Source: Georgenia satyanarayanai (GTDB lineage: Bacteria > Actinomycetota > Actinomycetes > Actinomycetales > Actinomycetaceae). Taken from it: DNA of 64,000 nt. The number at the start of each line of letters is the position of its first letter. The first letter of the stretch is position 1. Location of the stretch: the NCBI RefSeq assembly GCF_023715365.1, contig NZ_JAMBNZ010000006.1:160177-224176 (forward strand), written 5' to 3'. Both the position numbers and the translations under genes were made by a program. The notes beneath the pieces are model-generated. The model did no database searches. It saw nothing but the letters and a program-made list of their open reading frames with translations, and was not told the origin of the DNA. This document shows positions 51,030 through 61,480 of the stretch, in pieces.

Positions 51030-51035
51030 TAGACT
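51030..51035 (+). promoter_or_regulatory. -10 box of lysC-asd
   Basis: TAGACT lies ~62 bases before the GTG of lysC, giving a leader of about that size. No convincing -35 at the correct spacing. Confidence 0.45.
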
Positions 51036-51104
51036 GTGCTGCGTTCTCGGGGCCGCGCCCCCTCCCGGCCGGCTCCACCTGTACCCAACCAGCGGAGCCC
51101 TCTC

Positions 51105-53449
<2,345 letters not shown>

Positions 53450-53462
53450 CCCCCACACCCCT

Positions 53463-53538
53463 CCGCCGAGTACGCACAAACGGTCACCAGCGGGCGCCTG
53501 CCAGCGCCGCCCGGTGACCGTTTGTGCGTACTCGGCGG
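53463..53538. terminator. Long perfect inverted repeat between asd and the S9 peptidase gene
   Basis: Arms of 26 nt (53463-53488 and 53513-53538) are perfectly complementary, with a 24-nt loop that itself contains GGCGC/GCGCC. The right arm touches the peptidase stop codon. It probably serves as a bidirectional terminator for the convergent genes. Confidence 0.8.
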
Positions 53539-55395
53539 TCAGGTGGGGAGGTGGCGGGTGACGAAGTCGAGCTGGACCCGCATCTGCTGCACCTGCTCGG
53601 CGGCGACGTGCGAACCGTGCCCGCCGCCGTACTGGTAGAGCTCGACGACGCCGCCCCGCTCCCGCAGGGCGCTCTCGTAGCGCTGCACCTGCCGCAGGGG
53701 GCAGCGCGGGTCGTTCAGCCCCGCTAGCAGCAGCACCGGCGCCCGTACCGCGCCGACGTAGGTGATGGGGCTCGCGGCCGCGTAGGCCTCGGGGACCTCC
53801 TCCGGTGAGCCGCCGAGCAGCGCCCGGTCGACCGACTGCAGGGTGGCCAGCTCGTCCTCGTAGGCCGCGACGTAGTCCGCCACGGGTACGTCGGCCAGGC
53901 CGAGCGCCCACCGCTCGGGCTGGGTGCCCAGGCCGAGCAGCGTGAGGTAGCCGCCCCACGACGCCCCGGCGAGCACCGAGCGCCGCGGGTCCAGCGTCCC
54001 CTCGGCCACGAGGCCGCCGTGGACGGCGGCGATGTCGGCGAGCTCTGCCCGGCCGACGTCGCCCTCGATGGCGTCGCGCCACCGGGTGCCGTAGCCGGTC
54101 GAGCCGCGGAAGTTCACGCTGAGGACGGCGAAGCCGTGGTCCACCCAGGCCGCCAGGGTGGGGGAGAAGGAGTCGGTGCGGTGGTCGGCCGGCCCGCCGT
54201 GGACGTCGACGACGACGGGGTGCGGGCCCGTCCCCGTGGCGGGCAGCCGCAGGAGCGCGTGCACCTCGCCGTCGGGACCCGGCACGTCGACGTCGCGCAC
54301 CCCGACGGACAGGCGGGGACGCGGGCCGACGGGAGCGAGGAGGACGGCGCCGGTCCGGGTGGTGCGGACGCTGGGCGGTTCGGCGGCCGAGGACCACGAG
54401 TACCAGACGTCGCCGTCGGGGCGCGCCGTCGCGCCGTCGACGGTCCCGTCGGCCGGCCCGACCAGGGTGCTGCGCCCGGTGCGCAGGTCGTGGCGGTGCA
54501 GGCGGGTGCGCGCCCGGTGGTCCACGGCCAGCAGCACGGCGTCCCCGGAGGGGTACCACGTGGCGTCGGCGACCTCGCCGTCGACGTCGAGGGCGAGCTC
54601 GCGCCACGCGCCGCTCAGCACGTCCCAGACCGCGGCTCGGGGCGTGCCGGTGCGCTCGTGGAGGACGAGGAGGCGGGAGTCGCCGGGGAGGGGCGGGAAG
54701 TCGAGCGCCCACAGTCCACGGCCCGGGCCGTCGTCGAGCGCGGCGACCGTCGCGCCGGTGTCCGCCGAGAGCACGCGCAGGGCCGGGTGGCGCGGGTCGC
54801 CGCGCTCGCCGTGGCCGACGACGAGCAGGTTCCCGTCGTCGCTCAGGGCCGCGGCCTCGGCGTCGTGGTCCCCGGCGTAGAGGAGCACCGGGGCGGGGGT
54901 CGCCGAGAAGCCGTCGAGGAAGACCTGGTGGATGGTCGTGCCGGCGTCCGGGTCGGTGCGCCCGACGACGCCCGTGCCGTCGCGCGCGAGGTGCAGACCC
55001 GCCTGGTAGGCGGGTGGAAGCGGGAGCGGCGTCTCGGCGGACCACCCTGGCGGGGAGCCGAAGGGCTGGCGCCGCCAGCTGCCCCACTCGTCGCCGTCGG
55101 TGTCGGCGAACCACCACAGCCACCGGCCGGCCGGGTCGATCGTCGCGTCGGTCGTGCCCGCGGGACGGTCCGTGGCGGCCACGAGACGTCCGGTGCTCGC
55201 CTCCCACGAGTGCGCCTGCGGGCGCCCCTCGACGGTCGCGACGACGCACGCGCGGTCCGGCGCGTCCGTTGCCCACTCGGGCACCTCGACCTCGGGCGCC
55301 CGGAAGCGCTGCTCCCAGGCCGGGGGCGGCCAACCGCCCGGTGAGCTGCGTGCGGCGCGCGTGCGCCGGCCGCGGGAGCGTGACAGCCTCGACAT
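53539..55395 (-). CDS. S9-family prolyl oligopeptidase-like peptidase
   Basis: A 618-residue protein: an N-terminal beta-propeller-like region (residues ~35-370) and a C-terminal alpha/beta-hydrolase domain. The catalytic serine is in GASWGG; the aspartate is probably in LAGLNDPRCP and the histidine in YQYGGGHGS. VVVDVHGGPADHRTDSF is the usual oxyanion-region motif. No signal peptide. The ATG at 55395 lies 7 nt after a TACGCT -10 box, so it is leaderless; the longer frame would run into the trxA promoter. Divergent from trxA with ~94 bases between starts. Confidence 0.92.
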   Translation of the reverse strand: MSRLSRSRGRRTRAARSSPGGWPPPAWEQRFRAPEVEVPEWATDAPDRACVVATVEGRPQAHSWEASTGRLVAATDRPAGTTDATIDPAGRWLWWFADTDGDEWGSWRRQPFGSPPGWSAETPLPLPPAYQAGLHLARDGTGVVGRTDPDAGTTIHQVFLDGFSATPAPVLLYAGDHDAEAAALSDDGNLLVVGHGERGDPRHPALRVLSADTGATVAALDDGPGRGLWALDFPPLPGDSRLLVLHERTGTPRAAVWDVLSGAWRELALDVDGEVADATWYPSGDAVLLAVDHRARTRLHRHDLRTGRSTLVGPADGTVDGATARPDGDVWYSWSSAAEPPSVRTTRTGAVLLAPVGPRPRLSVGVRDVDVPGPDGEVHALLRLPATGTGPHPVVVDVHGGPADHRTDSFSPTLAAWVDHGFAVLSVNFRGSTGYGTRWRDAIEGDVGRAELADIAAVHGGLVAEGTLDPRRSVLAGASWGGYLTLLGLGTQPERWALGLADVPVADYVAAYEDELATLQSVDRALLGGSPEEVPEAYAAASPITYVGAVRAPVLLLAGLNDPRCPLRQVQRYESALRERGGVVELYQYGGGHGSHVAAEQVQQMRVQLDFVTRHLPT

Positions 55396-55430
55396 GAGCC
55401 CAGCGTAGGTTGGCGGCGCACGCGCGAGAC

Positions 55431-55455
55431 GGAATAGTTGACGGCGCCACGTGTT
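55431..55455 (+). promoter_or_regulatory. SigR/SigH-type (thiol stress) promoter of trxA
   Basis: GGAATA (55431-55436) and GTT (55453-55455) are separated by 16 bp. This fits the ECF sigma factor SigR (Streptomyces) / SigH (Mycobacterium) consensus, GGAAT-N17/18-GTT; thioredoxin genes are known members of that regulon. Confidence 0.6.
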
Positions 55456-55489
55456 GACCCGCAGACAACCCCGATCGACAGGAGTGAGC

Positions 55490-55864
55490 ATGGCTACCAC
55501 CGACGTGACCGCGACGACCCTCGAGCAGACCATCACGGACAACGACATCGTCCTGGTGGACTTCTGGGCCGACTGGTGCGGCCCCTGCAAGCAGTTCGCG
55601 CCGGTCTACGAGAAGGCCTCCGAGAAGCACGGGGACATCGTCTTCGCCAAGGTCGACACCGAGGCGGAGCAGCAGCTCGCCGCTCAGGCCGGCATCACCG
55701 CGATCCCCACGCTCATGGCCTTCCGTGAGGGCGTCCTCGTCTTCTCCCAGGCCGGTGCCCTGCCCGGCCCGCAGCTCGAGCAGCTCATCGACCAGGTCAA
55801 GGGCCTGGACATGGAGGAGGTCCGGGCCAAGGTTGCCGACGCCCAGGCGGAGCAGCAGGCCTGA
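55490..55864 (+). CDS. trxA: Thioredoxin
   Basis: A 124-residue protein-disulfide reductase with the active site Trp-Cys30-Gly-Pro-Cys33, the cis-proline in GITAIPTLMAF and the usual VDFWADWCGPC fold start. The ATG at 55490 has AGGAG upstream. A ~17-residue helical tail (DMEEVRAKVADAQAEQQA) extends past the core. A SigR-type promoter upstream suggests induction by disulfide stress. No thioredoxin reductase gene is adjacent. Confidence 0.96.
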   Translation: MATTDVTATTLEQTITDNDIVLVDFWADWCGPCKQFAPVYEKASEKHGDIVFAKVDTEAEQQLAAQAGITAIPTLMAFREGVLVFSQAGALPGPQLEQLIDQVKGLDMEEVRAKVADAQAEQQA

Positions 55865-55935
55865 GTACACTCGGCCGCGTCCGCGCCGCCGCCCCCCGCG
55901 CGGCGGGGGACGCCGGCAATGTCCCGTGAGGTGAG

Positions 55936-56754
55936 ATGAGACGCGTGTCGTGGGGCATGGCGACGCTGGCGACGGCGGCCGCCCTGCTGGGCGCCGTCCC
56001 GGCGCCCACGCCGGCGCCCGTGCCCGAGTCCGGGGACCCCTGGGTGGCCCCCCGGATCCTCGGCGGCACGGGCGTGCCCGACGGTGGACGGGTGCCCGAC
56101 GGCGCACGCGCGCCTGATGAGAACCGCGCATCCGCCGTCGGTGGCAAGGACCGCAAGCCGCCCGCCAAGGCACCCACTCTCGCCTTTCTCGCCGAGCAGG
56201 GCGGCCTGTGGCGCACCGCCGTGCCGCACGACGCCGGCGGGCACCTGCGCACCGTCCCGGGCGCCGTCGCGGCCCCGCACGAGGCGGAGCGCGTCGTCAC
56301 CGTGCGCGTGGAGGTCGAGACGGGGCTGGGGGTGGACGGGCGCGAGTTCGCCCGTCAGGTCATGGACACGCTCAACGACCCGCGCGGGTGGGGCCACGAC
56401 GGCTCCGTCGTCTTCGCCCGCACCGACGGCGAGGCGGACGTCGACCTCACGCTCGCCTCACCGGCCACCACCGACGAGCTGTGCGCCCCGGTGGACACCG
56501 GCGGCACCGTCTCGTGCGGCCGGGTGGGCTACGCCGTCCTCAACGCGGTCCGTTGGGCGCAGGGCGCCGAGCCCTTCCTCGAGGCCGGTGGGACGGTCGC
56601 CGAGTACCGCCACTACCTCGTCAACCACGAGGTCGGCCACGTCATCGGTTACGGGCACGTCGGCTGCCCCGCCCCGGGCGAGCCGGCCCCGGTCATGGTC
56701 CAGCAGACCCTCGGCCTGGGCGGCTGCCTGCCCAACGGCTGGCCCGCAGGCTGA
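55936..56754 (+). CDS. DUF3152 secreted protein with a zincin-like motif
   Basis: A 272-residue exported protein. The N-terminal signal (MRRVSWGMATLATAAALLGAVP) is followed by a Pro/Ala/Gly linker. The C-terminal ~180 residues match DUF3152 (RVVTVRVEVETGLGVDGREF, VMDTLNDPRGWGHDGSVVF) and include HEVGHVIGYGH, the HExxHxxGxxH metzincin signature, and four conserved cysteines (LCAP, VSCGRVG, GCPAPG, GGCLP). It is therefore a candidate extracellular metalloprotease. GAGGTGAG precedes the ATG. A terminator hairpin lies 20 bases past the stop. Confidence 0.85.
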   Translation: MRRVSWGMATLATAAALLGAVPAPTPAPVPESGDPWVAPRILGGTGVPDGGRVPDGARAPDENRASAVGGKDRKPPAKAPTLAFLAEQGGLWRTAVPHDAGGHLRTVPGAVAAPHEAERVVTVRVEVETGLGVDGREFARQVMDTLNDPRGWGHDGSVVFARTDGEADVDLTLASPATTDELCAPVDTGGTVSCGRVGYAVLNAVRWAQGAEPFLEAGGTVAEYRHYLVNHEVGHVIGYGHVGCPAPGEPAPVMVQQTLGLGGCLPNGWPAG

Positions 56755-56774
56755 CGGCCGCTCGCGGAGACGAC

Positions 56775-56806
56775 GAAGGCCCGGGACCTCACGGTCCCGG
56801 GCCTTC
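56775..56806. terminator. Terminator between DUF3152 gene and tRNA-Pro
   Basis: A perfect 14-bp stem (GAAGGCCCGGGACC/GGTCCCGGGCCTTC) with a TCAC tetraloop, 20 bases after the DUF3152 stop and 6 bases from the minus-strand tRNA 3' end, so it probably serves both. Confidence 0.85.
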
Positions 56807-56812
56807 TACCGG

Positions 56813-56886
56813 TCGGGGTGGCGGGATTCGAACCCACGACCTCCTCGTCCCGAACGAGGCGCGCTACCAAGCTGCGCCACACCCCG
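56813..56886 (-). tRNA. tRNA-Pro (anticodon CGG)
   Basis: A 74-nt cloverleaf on the minus strand: acceptor CGGGGTG (56886-56880) with CACCCCG (56820-56814), discriminator A at 56813, anticodon stem CCTCG/CGAGG with loop TTCGGGA placing CGG at 56852-56850, and T-arm GTGGGTTCGAATCCCGC. CCA not encoded. Confidence 0.96.
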
Positions 56887-56958
56887 GTAAAGCCAGATCA
56901 GGATAGCGGAGCACCTGCTCAGGAGTGAAACCGCCACCCCGCCGTGTGAGGCATGTCG

Positions 56959-57870
56959 CTACTCGGTGGCCACGAGCTGGAGCAGGCTGACCTCGGGCCG
57001 GCAGGCGAAGCGCACCGGCGTGTACGGGGAGGTGCCCATGCCGGCCGAGACGTTGAGCCACGCCGAGCCCTGCCCCCCGGGCGCGTCCGGACGGGGCCCC
57101 GGCCACCCGTGGAGCCCCCTCGCTCGCTCCCGGTCGAGGTCGCAGTTCGTCACGAGCGCGCCGTACCCCGGGACGCGGAGCTGGCCGCCGTGGGTGTGCC
57201 CGGCGAGGACCAGCCCGCACCCGTCGTCGGCCATCTGGTCCAGGACGCGCGTGTACGGGGCGTGCGAGACGCCGACGTGGAGGTTGCCGCGCTCGCCACC
57301 GGGGGCGGGGAAGCGGTCGCGCTCGAGGTGGGGATCGTCGACACCGACGAAGGACAGCCGCCGACCGGCGACGTCGAGACTCCCGCGGGTGTTGGTGAGG
57401 TCGAGCCACCCCCCGGAGCCCAGCACGTCGGCGAGCTCGTCGGTGGGCAGGGTCTGGGGCTCCTCGCTCGTCGTGCTCCGCCGCGAGGAGGGCATGAGAT
57501 ACCGGGCCGGGTTCTTCGGCTGCGGGGCGTAGTAGTCGTTGGAGCCGAGGACGAACACACCCGGCACGGTGAGCAGCTCGCCGAGGGCGTGCTCCACGGA
57601 GGGCACCGCCTCCTGGTGGGCGAGGTTGTCCCCGGTGGAGACGACGAGGTCCGGCTCCAGGTCCGCCAGGCGGCGTACCCACTCCTGCTTGCGCCGCTGG
57701 GTAGGTGTGAGGTGAAGGTCGGAGACGTGCAGGACCCGCAGCGGCCGGCTGCCCGGCGCCAGCACCGGCACCACGTGGGTGCGCACGGTGAAGAGCCGCG
57801 TCTCGGTCACGGCCCAGCCGAGACCGCCGACGGCGGTGAGCGCGGTGGCCGCCGCGAGCTTGCTGAGCAC
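56959..57870 (-). CDS. Metallophosphoesterase, membrane-associated
   Basis: A 303-residue calcineurin-like phosphoesterase with a hydrophobic N-terminal segment (SKLAAATALTAVGGLGWAV) that likely anchors it. The di-metal motifs are in order DLHL, GDN (VVSTGDNLAH), GSND, SHAP and GHTHGGQ. The GTG start at 57870 is two bases past the stop of the upstream PBP gene, so the two are co-transcribed. The mycobacterial ponA2 locus has the same neighbour pair, by recall. Substrate unknown. Confidence 0.9.
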   Translation of the reverse strand: MLSKLAAATALTAVGGLGWAVTETRLFTVRTHVVPVLAPGSRPLRVLHVSDLHLTPTQRRKQEWVRRLADLEPDLVVSTGDNLAHQEAVPSVEHALGELLTVPGVFVLGSNDYYAPQPKNPARYLMPSSRRSTTSEEPQTLPTDELADVLGSGGWLDLTNTRGSLDVAGRRLSFVGVDDPHLERDRFPAPGGERGNLHVGVSHAPYTRVLDQMADDGCGLVLAGHTHGGQLRVPGYGALVTNCDLDRERARGLHGWPGPRPDAPGGQGSAWLNVSAGMGTSPYTPVRFACRPEVSLLQLVATE

Positions 57871-57872
57871 GG

Positions 57873-60221
57873 TCAGTCGTCGCCCCCGCCCCGGCCGCCG
57901 CTCGTGTAGATCGTCACCGTCTCCCCGCGCCGGGCGCTGCTGCCGGCCTCGGGGGTGGTGGCCACGGCCAGGCCCTCGGGCCAGCCGGAGTCCACGGGGT
58001 AGCCCATGGTGGTGTTGAAACCGGCCGCCTCGAGCGTCTGGCGGGCGTCCTCGACGGTCTGCCCGCCGATGCTCGGCACGCTGAGGAACTCCCCGCGCAC
58101 CACCGTGCTCGCTGCGTCGTCGAAATTCTCGATCGGCATGTCCTTGGTGGCCTCGAGCATGTAGGCCTTCCACGTCGGTGCCGCGATGAGACCGCCGTAG
58201 ACGCTCGGCACCCAGCGGCCGTTGATGGTGAGGTTGACCATCGGCTGGTCACCGTTCGCGTACCCCATCCACACCGCGCTGGAGATCTGCGGGGTGTATC
58301 CGACGAACCAGGCGTGCATCGCGTCGTTCGCCGTGCCGGTCTTGCCCGCGGTTGGCCGGGGAGGGATGCGGGCGGGAGATCCGGTGGAGTCCCACTCCGG
58401 ACCCATGACCGCCTGGAGGGCGTGAGTGACGCCGTTGACGACGTCCTCCTCGAGCACCTGCTGGCAGTCCGAGGGGGGCACCGGGAAGTCCTCGCCGTTC
58501 CGGTCGACCATGGTGGTGATGGCGATCGGCTCGCAGTACGTGCCGCCGGCGGCGAGGGTGGCATAGGCGTTGGCCATCGACAGAGGGGTCACGGTGTTGG
58601 TGCCGAGAACCATGGCCGGGTTCGGCTTCAGCTCGGAGCCGTCACCGGTGCGTACTCCCATGTCGGCGGCGACATCGGTGATGTCGCACAGGTCCATCTG
58701 CTGCGCCATGACGACGAAGGAGGTGTTGACCGACTTCCGCGTCGACTCGAGCACTGTCTCCACGCCGCCGCCGAAGCCCTCGAGGTTCTTGGGCTTGTAG
58801 GGATCGCCGGGCGCGGGCGCGTAGTCGCCGCAGGAGATGTCCCAGACCTCGCGCGGGAACACGCGGTTCGCCGAGTTGACGCGGTCCATGAGGGAGTGGC
58901 CATCGCGCAGCCACTGGACGAGAGTGAAGACCTTGAAGGTGGACCCGGACAGGAAGCCGGAGCCGCCGCCGTGCGACTGCCCGACGTTGTAGTTGACCTG
59001 GGTGGCGCGGGGGTCGTCCTCCGAGGCCATGCCGTAGCGGGTGTTCTGGGCCATCGCGAAGATCCGGCCGGTGCCCGGCTCGATCGACGACAGTGCCATC
59101 GAGATCCCGGACTGGTCCTCGATCGGAACCGAGTCGGTGACGGCCTTGAAGGCGGCCTCCTGCTTGTCCGGGTCGAGGGTCGTGTGGATCTCCAGGCCAC
59201 CGCGGTTGAGCAGCTGGCGACGGTCCTCGACGGTCTCGCCGTAGGCCTCGTTGGTGAGGATCTCGTTGACGACGTACTGGCAGAAGTAGGCGGCGGTGCC
59301 GGCGACGGCGCAGCCGCGGGGCGTGTCCTGGACGTCGAGCAGCATGTCCGCGATGGGGATCGCGACGGCCTCGTCGTACTGTTCCTGCGTGATGGCGTCG
59401 AGGGACAGCATGCGCCCGAGCACGGTGTTGCGGCGCTGCTCGGCGTTCTCCGGGTTGCTCACCGGGTCCCACTTGGCGGGGTTCTGCGTGATGCCGGCGA
59501 GCATCGCGGCCTCGGGGATGTTGAGGTCCGCGGCCGTCTTGTTGAAGTAGTGGTGCGCGGCGGACTCGATGCCGTACTGCGAGGGCCCGAACTGGGCGAT
59601 GTTGAGGTAGCCGGTGAGGATCTCGTCCTTGGACCGCACCTTCTCCAGGGCGATGGCGAGCCGGGCCTCGCGCAGCTTGCGAGCGATGCCCGCGGCGCCG
59701 TCGGTCTCCGTGGCTGCCTGGTAGAGCTCCGGGTCGTTGCTGACGCGGCTCTCCTCGACCTGGATGTTCTTCACGTACTGCTGGGTGAGCGTCGAGGCGC
59801 CCTCGAGGTCGCCGCCGCCGACGTTGCGGGCGACGGCCCGCAGGATGCCCTCGGGGTCCACGCCGCCGTGGTCGTAGAAGCGGTGGTCCTCGATGGCGAC
59901 GACGGCGTCCTTGACGTGCTGGGAGATGTCGTCGAAGCCGACGACGACGCGGTTCTCCGCGAAGAAGACGGCCATCTCGTTGCCCTTGGCGTCGTACATG
60001 ACGCTCTGCTCGGACGGCTCGTCGATCTCGAGCTCGGTGGGGATGTCGCTGAAGAGGTCGGTGGTGGCGTTGCCGACGGCGCCGACGGAGCCGACGGCGG
60101 GCAGGAGAAGCCCTGCCGTCAGCACTCCTCCGGCCACGGCGATCAGCATGAACGCGATCATCATGGCGACGAGCTGGACGGGGCGGACGGCGCGCCCGCG
60201 CGGCATGGGACGTGAGGGCAT
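57873..60221 (-). CDS. Bifunctional class A penicillin-binding protein
   Basis: A 782-residue wall synthase. A basic N-terminus and one membrane helix (LVAMMIAFMLIAVAGGVLTA) lead to the GT51 glycosyltransferase (AVVAIEDHRFYDHGGVDPEG, ASTLTQQYVKN, KLREARLAIALEK, YLNIAQFG) and the transpeptidase domain: SGSTFKVF (SxxK), SVN as the SxN motif and KTGTAND (KTG). A C-terminal PASTA domain (VPSIGGQTVEDARQTLEAAG) follows, then a Gly-rich tail. The ATG at 60221 follows TACCCT at 7 nt (leaderless). The order with the phosphoesterase and whiB matches the mycobacterial ponA2 region. Confidence 0.95.
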   Translation of the reverse strand: MPSRPMPRGRAVRPVQLVAMMIAFMLIAVAGGVLTAGLLLPAVGSVGAVGNATTDLFSDIPTELEIDEPSEQSVMYDAKGNEMAVFFAENRVVVGFDDISQHVKDAVVAIEDHRFYDHGGVDPEGILRAVARNVGGGDLEGASTLTQQYVKNIQVEESRVSNDPELYQAATETDGAAGIARKLREARLAIALEKVRSKDEILTGYLNIAQFGPSQYGIESAAHHYFNKTAADLNIPEAAMLAGITQNPAKWDPVSNPENAEQRRNTVLGRMLSLDAITQEQYDEAVAIPIADMLLDVQDTPRGCAVAGTAAYFCQYVVNEILTNEAYGETVEDRRQLLNRGGLEIHTTLDPDKQEAAFKAVTDSVPIEDQSGISMALSSIEPGTGRIFAMAQNTRYGMASEDDPRATQVNYNVGQSHGGGSGFLSGSTFKVFTLVQWLRDGHSLMDRVNSANRVFPREVWDISCGDYAPAPGDPYKPKNLEGFGGGVETVLESTRKSVNTSFVVMAQQMDLCDITDVAADMGVRTGDGSELKPNPAMVLGTNTVTPLSMANAYATLAAGGTYCEPIAITTMVDRNGEDFPVPPSDCQQVLEEDVVNGVTHALQAVMGPEWDSTGSPARIPPRPTAGKTGTANDAMHAWFVGYTPQISSAVWMGYANGDQPMVNLTINGRWVPSVYGGLIAAPTWKAYMLEATKDMPIENFDDAASTVVRGEFLSVPSIGGQTVEDARQTLEAAGFNTTMGYPVDSGWPEGLAVATTPEAGSSARRGETVTIYTSGGRGGGDD

Positions 60222-60431
60222 TGCTCCAGGGTACGGCGCGTGCCCCGCGCAGGGGTGCACGGTGGGGCAGGTCACCGACTTTTCGCAGGGTTGTGGACAT
60301 CCAGCCTGTGACATGTGACGATTTCGGCAAGGTCACGATTACGCCATAGGCCTTCCACGTCCCGACTAAGAGGGCTAGCGTCGGGACACAGACGAGCGGC
60401 AACGATGCCGTGGGAACGCAGGAGGTGGGGC

Positions 60432-60767
60432 ATGAGCACTCACGACGACCAGACGTGGGCCGCGCGGGCCGCGTGTCGGACGATCGAGCCGGACGAGCTC
60501 TTCGTCCGTGGGGCTGCGCAGCGGGCGGCCCGGGAGCTGTGCTTCCGCTGCCCGGTGCGGATGGAGTGCCTGGCCGATGCGCTGGACTCCCACGTCACCT
60601 TCGGGGTGTGGGGTGGGCTGACGGAGCGGGAGCGTCGCGCGCTGCTGCGCCGCTACCCCGAGGTACGGTCCTGGGCCGACCGGCTCCAGGACGAGGAGGA
60701 CGACATCATCGCCGAGCTCCGCGCCGACCGTGCGCCCCGCATCCTCGCCAAGATCCGTCAGGCCTAG
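60432..60767 (+). CDS. WhiB-family iron-sulfur regulator
   Basis: A 111-residue Wbl protein. The four cluster ligands are Cys15, Cys37, Cys40 and Cys46 (AACRT; CFRCPVRMEC), followed by the GVWGG turn and a basic C-terminal segment (RERRALLRR). Such proteins bind a [4Fe-4S] cluster and modulate sigma-factor-dependent transcription in response to NO or O2. The position beside a class A PBP gene and DUF4177/RidA suggests the whiB4 subgroup; that is inference from synteny. A GGAGGTGGGG site precedes the ATG. A TAGCGT box near 60374 implies a ~50-nt leader. Confidence 0.93.
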   Translation: MSTHDDQTWAARAACRTIEPDELFVRGAAQRAARELCFRCPVRMECLADALDSHVTFGVWGGLTERERRALLRRYPEVRSWADRLQDEEDDIIAELRADRAPRILAKIRQA

Positions 60768-60776
60768 AATGGCGCC

Positions 60777-60929
60777 ATGACGACCTGGGAGTACGCGACC
60801 ATTCCTCTGCTCATCCACAACACCAAGGCGATCCTCGACCAGTGGGGCGCCGACGGCTGGGAGCTCGTCCAGGTGGTGCCTGGACCCACACAGAACCCGG
60901 TCGCCTACCTCAAGCGCCCCAAGGCATGA
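60777..60929 (+). CDS. DUF4177 small protein
   Basis: A 50-residue protein, MTTWEYATIPLLIHNTKAIL with DQWGADGWELVQVVPGP, the DUF4177 pattern (WEY...LN..G..GWELV...). The ATG at 60777 lies 7 nt after TAGAAT (60765-60770), whose TAG is also the stop codon of the whiB gene, so the mRNA is probably leaderless. The stop overlaps the RidA ATG (ATGA). Function unknown; the small gene and RidA form a pair in this synteny block. Confidence 0.88.
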   Translation: MTTWEYATIPLLIHNTKAILDQWGADGWELVQVVPGPTQNPVAYLKRPKA

Positions 60930-61393
60930 GCATCGCCCGGCGTCTCCAGGAGCTCGGGCTCTCGCTGCCGCCGGTCGTGCCGCCGGTCGCGAGCTACGTG
61001 CCCGCGGTCCGTCACGGTGACCTCGTGTGGACCTCGGGTCAGTTGCCCATGGTCGACGGTGCGCTGCCCGTGACCGGCAAGGTGGGCGACGGCGAGGGGC
61101 TCGTCGCGCCCGCGCAGGCCACTGAGCTCGCCCGCGTGGCGGCGCTCAACGCCCTCGCAGCCGTCGCCGCGAAGGTCGGCAACCTCGACGCCGTCGTCCA
61201 GGTGGTCAAGGTCGTCGGCTACGTCGCCAGCGACCCCGCCTTCACGGGCCAGCCGGGCGTCGTCAACGGCGCCTCGGACCTGCTCGGGGAGATCTTCGGC
61301 GAGGCCGGGCGCCATGCGCGCAGCGCCGTCGGCGTCAGCGCCCTCCCCCTCGACGCGCCCGTGGAGATCGAGCTCGTCCTCGCCGTCGCCTGA
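60926..61393 (+). CDS. RidA family protein
   Basis: A 155-residue member of the RidA/YjgF/YER057c superfamily: SYVPAVRHGDLVWTSGQLPM, then a helix LARVAALNALAAVAAKVG and LDAVVQVVKVVGYVASDPAF, ending in ARSAVGVSALPLDAPVEIEL. The expected catalytic arginine position near the R-SAVGV segment reads ARSAVG. Canonical RidA hydrolyses reactive enamine/imine intermediates; this longer actinobacterial subgroup may differ. ATGA overlap with the DUF4177 gene. Confidence 0.92.
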   Translation: MSIARRLQELGLSLPPVVPPVASYVPAVRHGDLVWTSGQLPMVDGALPVTGKVGDGEGLVAPAQATELARVAALNALAAVAAKVGNLDAVVQVVKVVGYVASDPAFTGQPGVVNGASDLLGEIFGEAGRHARSAVGVSALPLDAPVEIELVLAVA

Positions 61394-61413
61394 CGACACG
61401 CGCCCCACACACA

Positions 61414-61457
61414 CGCCGAGAGCCGGATTCCTCCACGGAGGAATCCGGCTCTCGGCG
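61414..61457. repeat. Long perfect palindrome between ridA-like gene and crp
   Basis: Two 21-nt arms, CGCCGAGAGCCGGATTCCTC plus C (61414-61434) and its exact reverse complement (61437-61457), separated by two bases. The arm differs at one base (GAG for CAG) from the dispersed CGCCGACAGCCGGATTCCTC family. It separates convergent genes. Confidence 0.85.
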
Positions 61458-61480
61458 AATGTGGGGGCGGGAGGCGCGGG

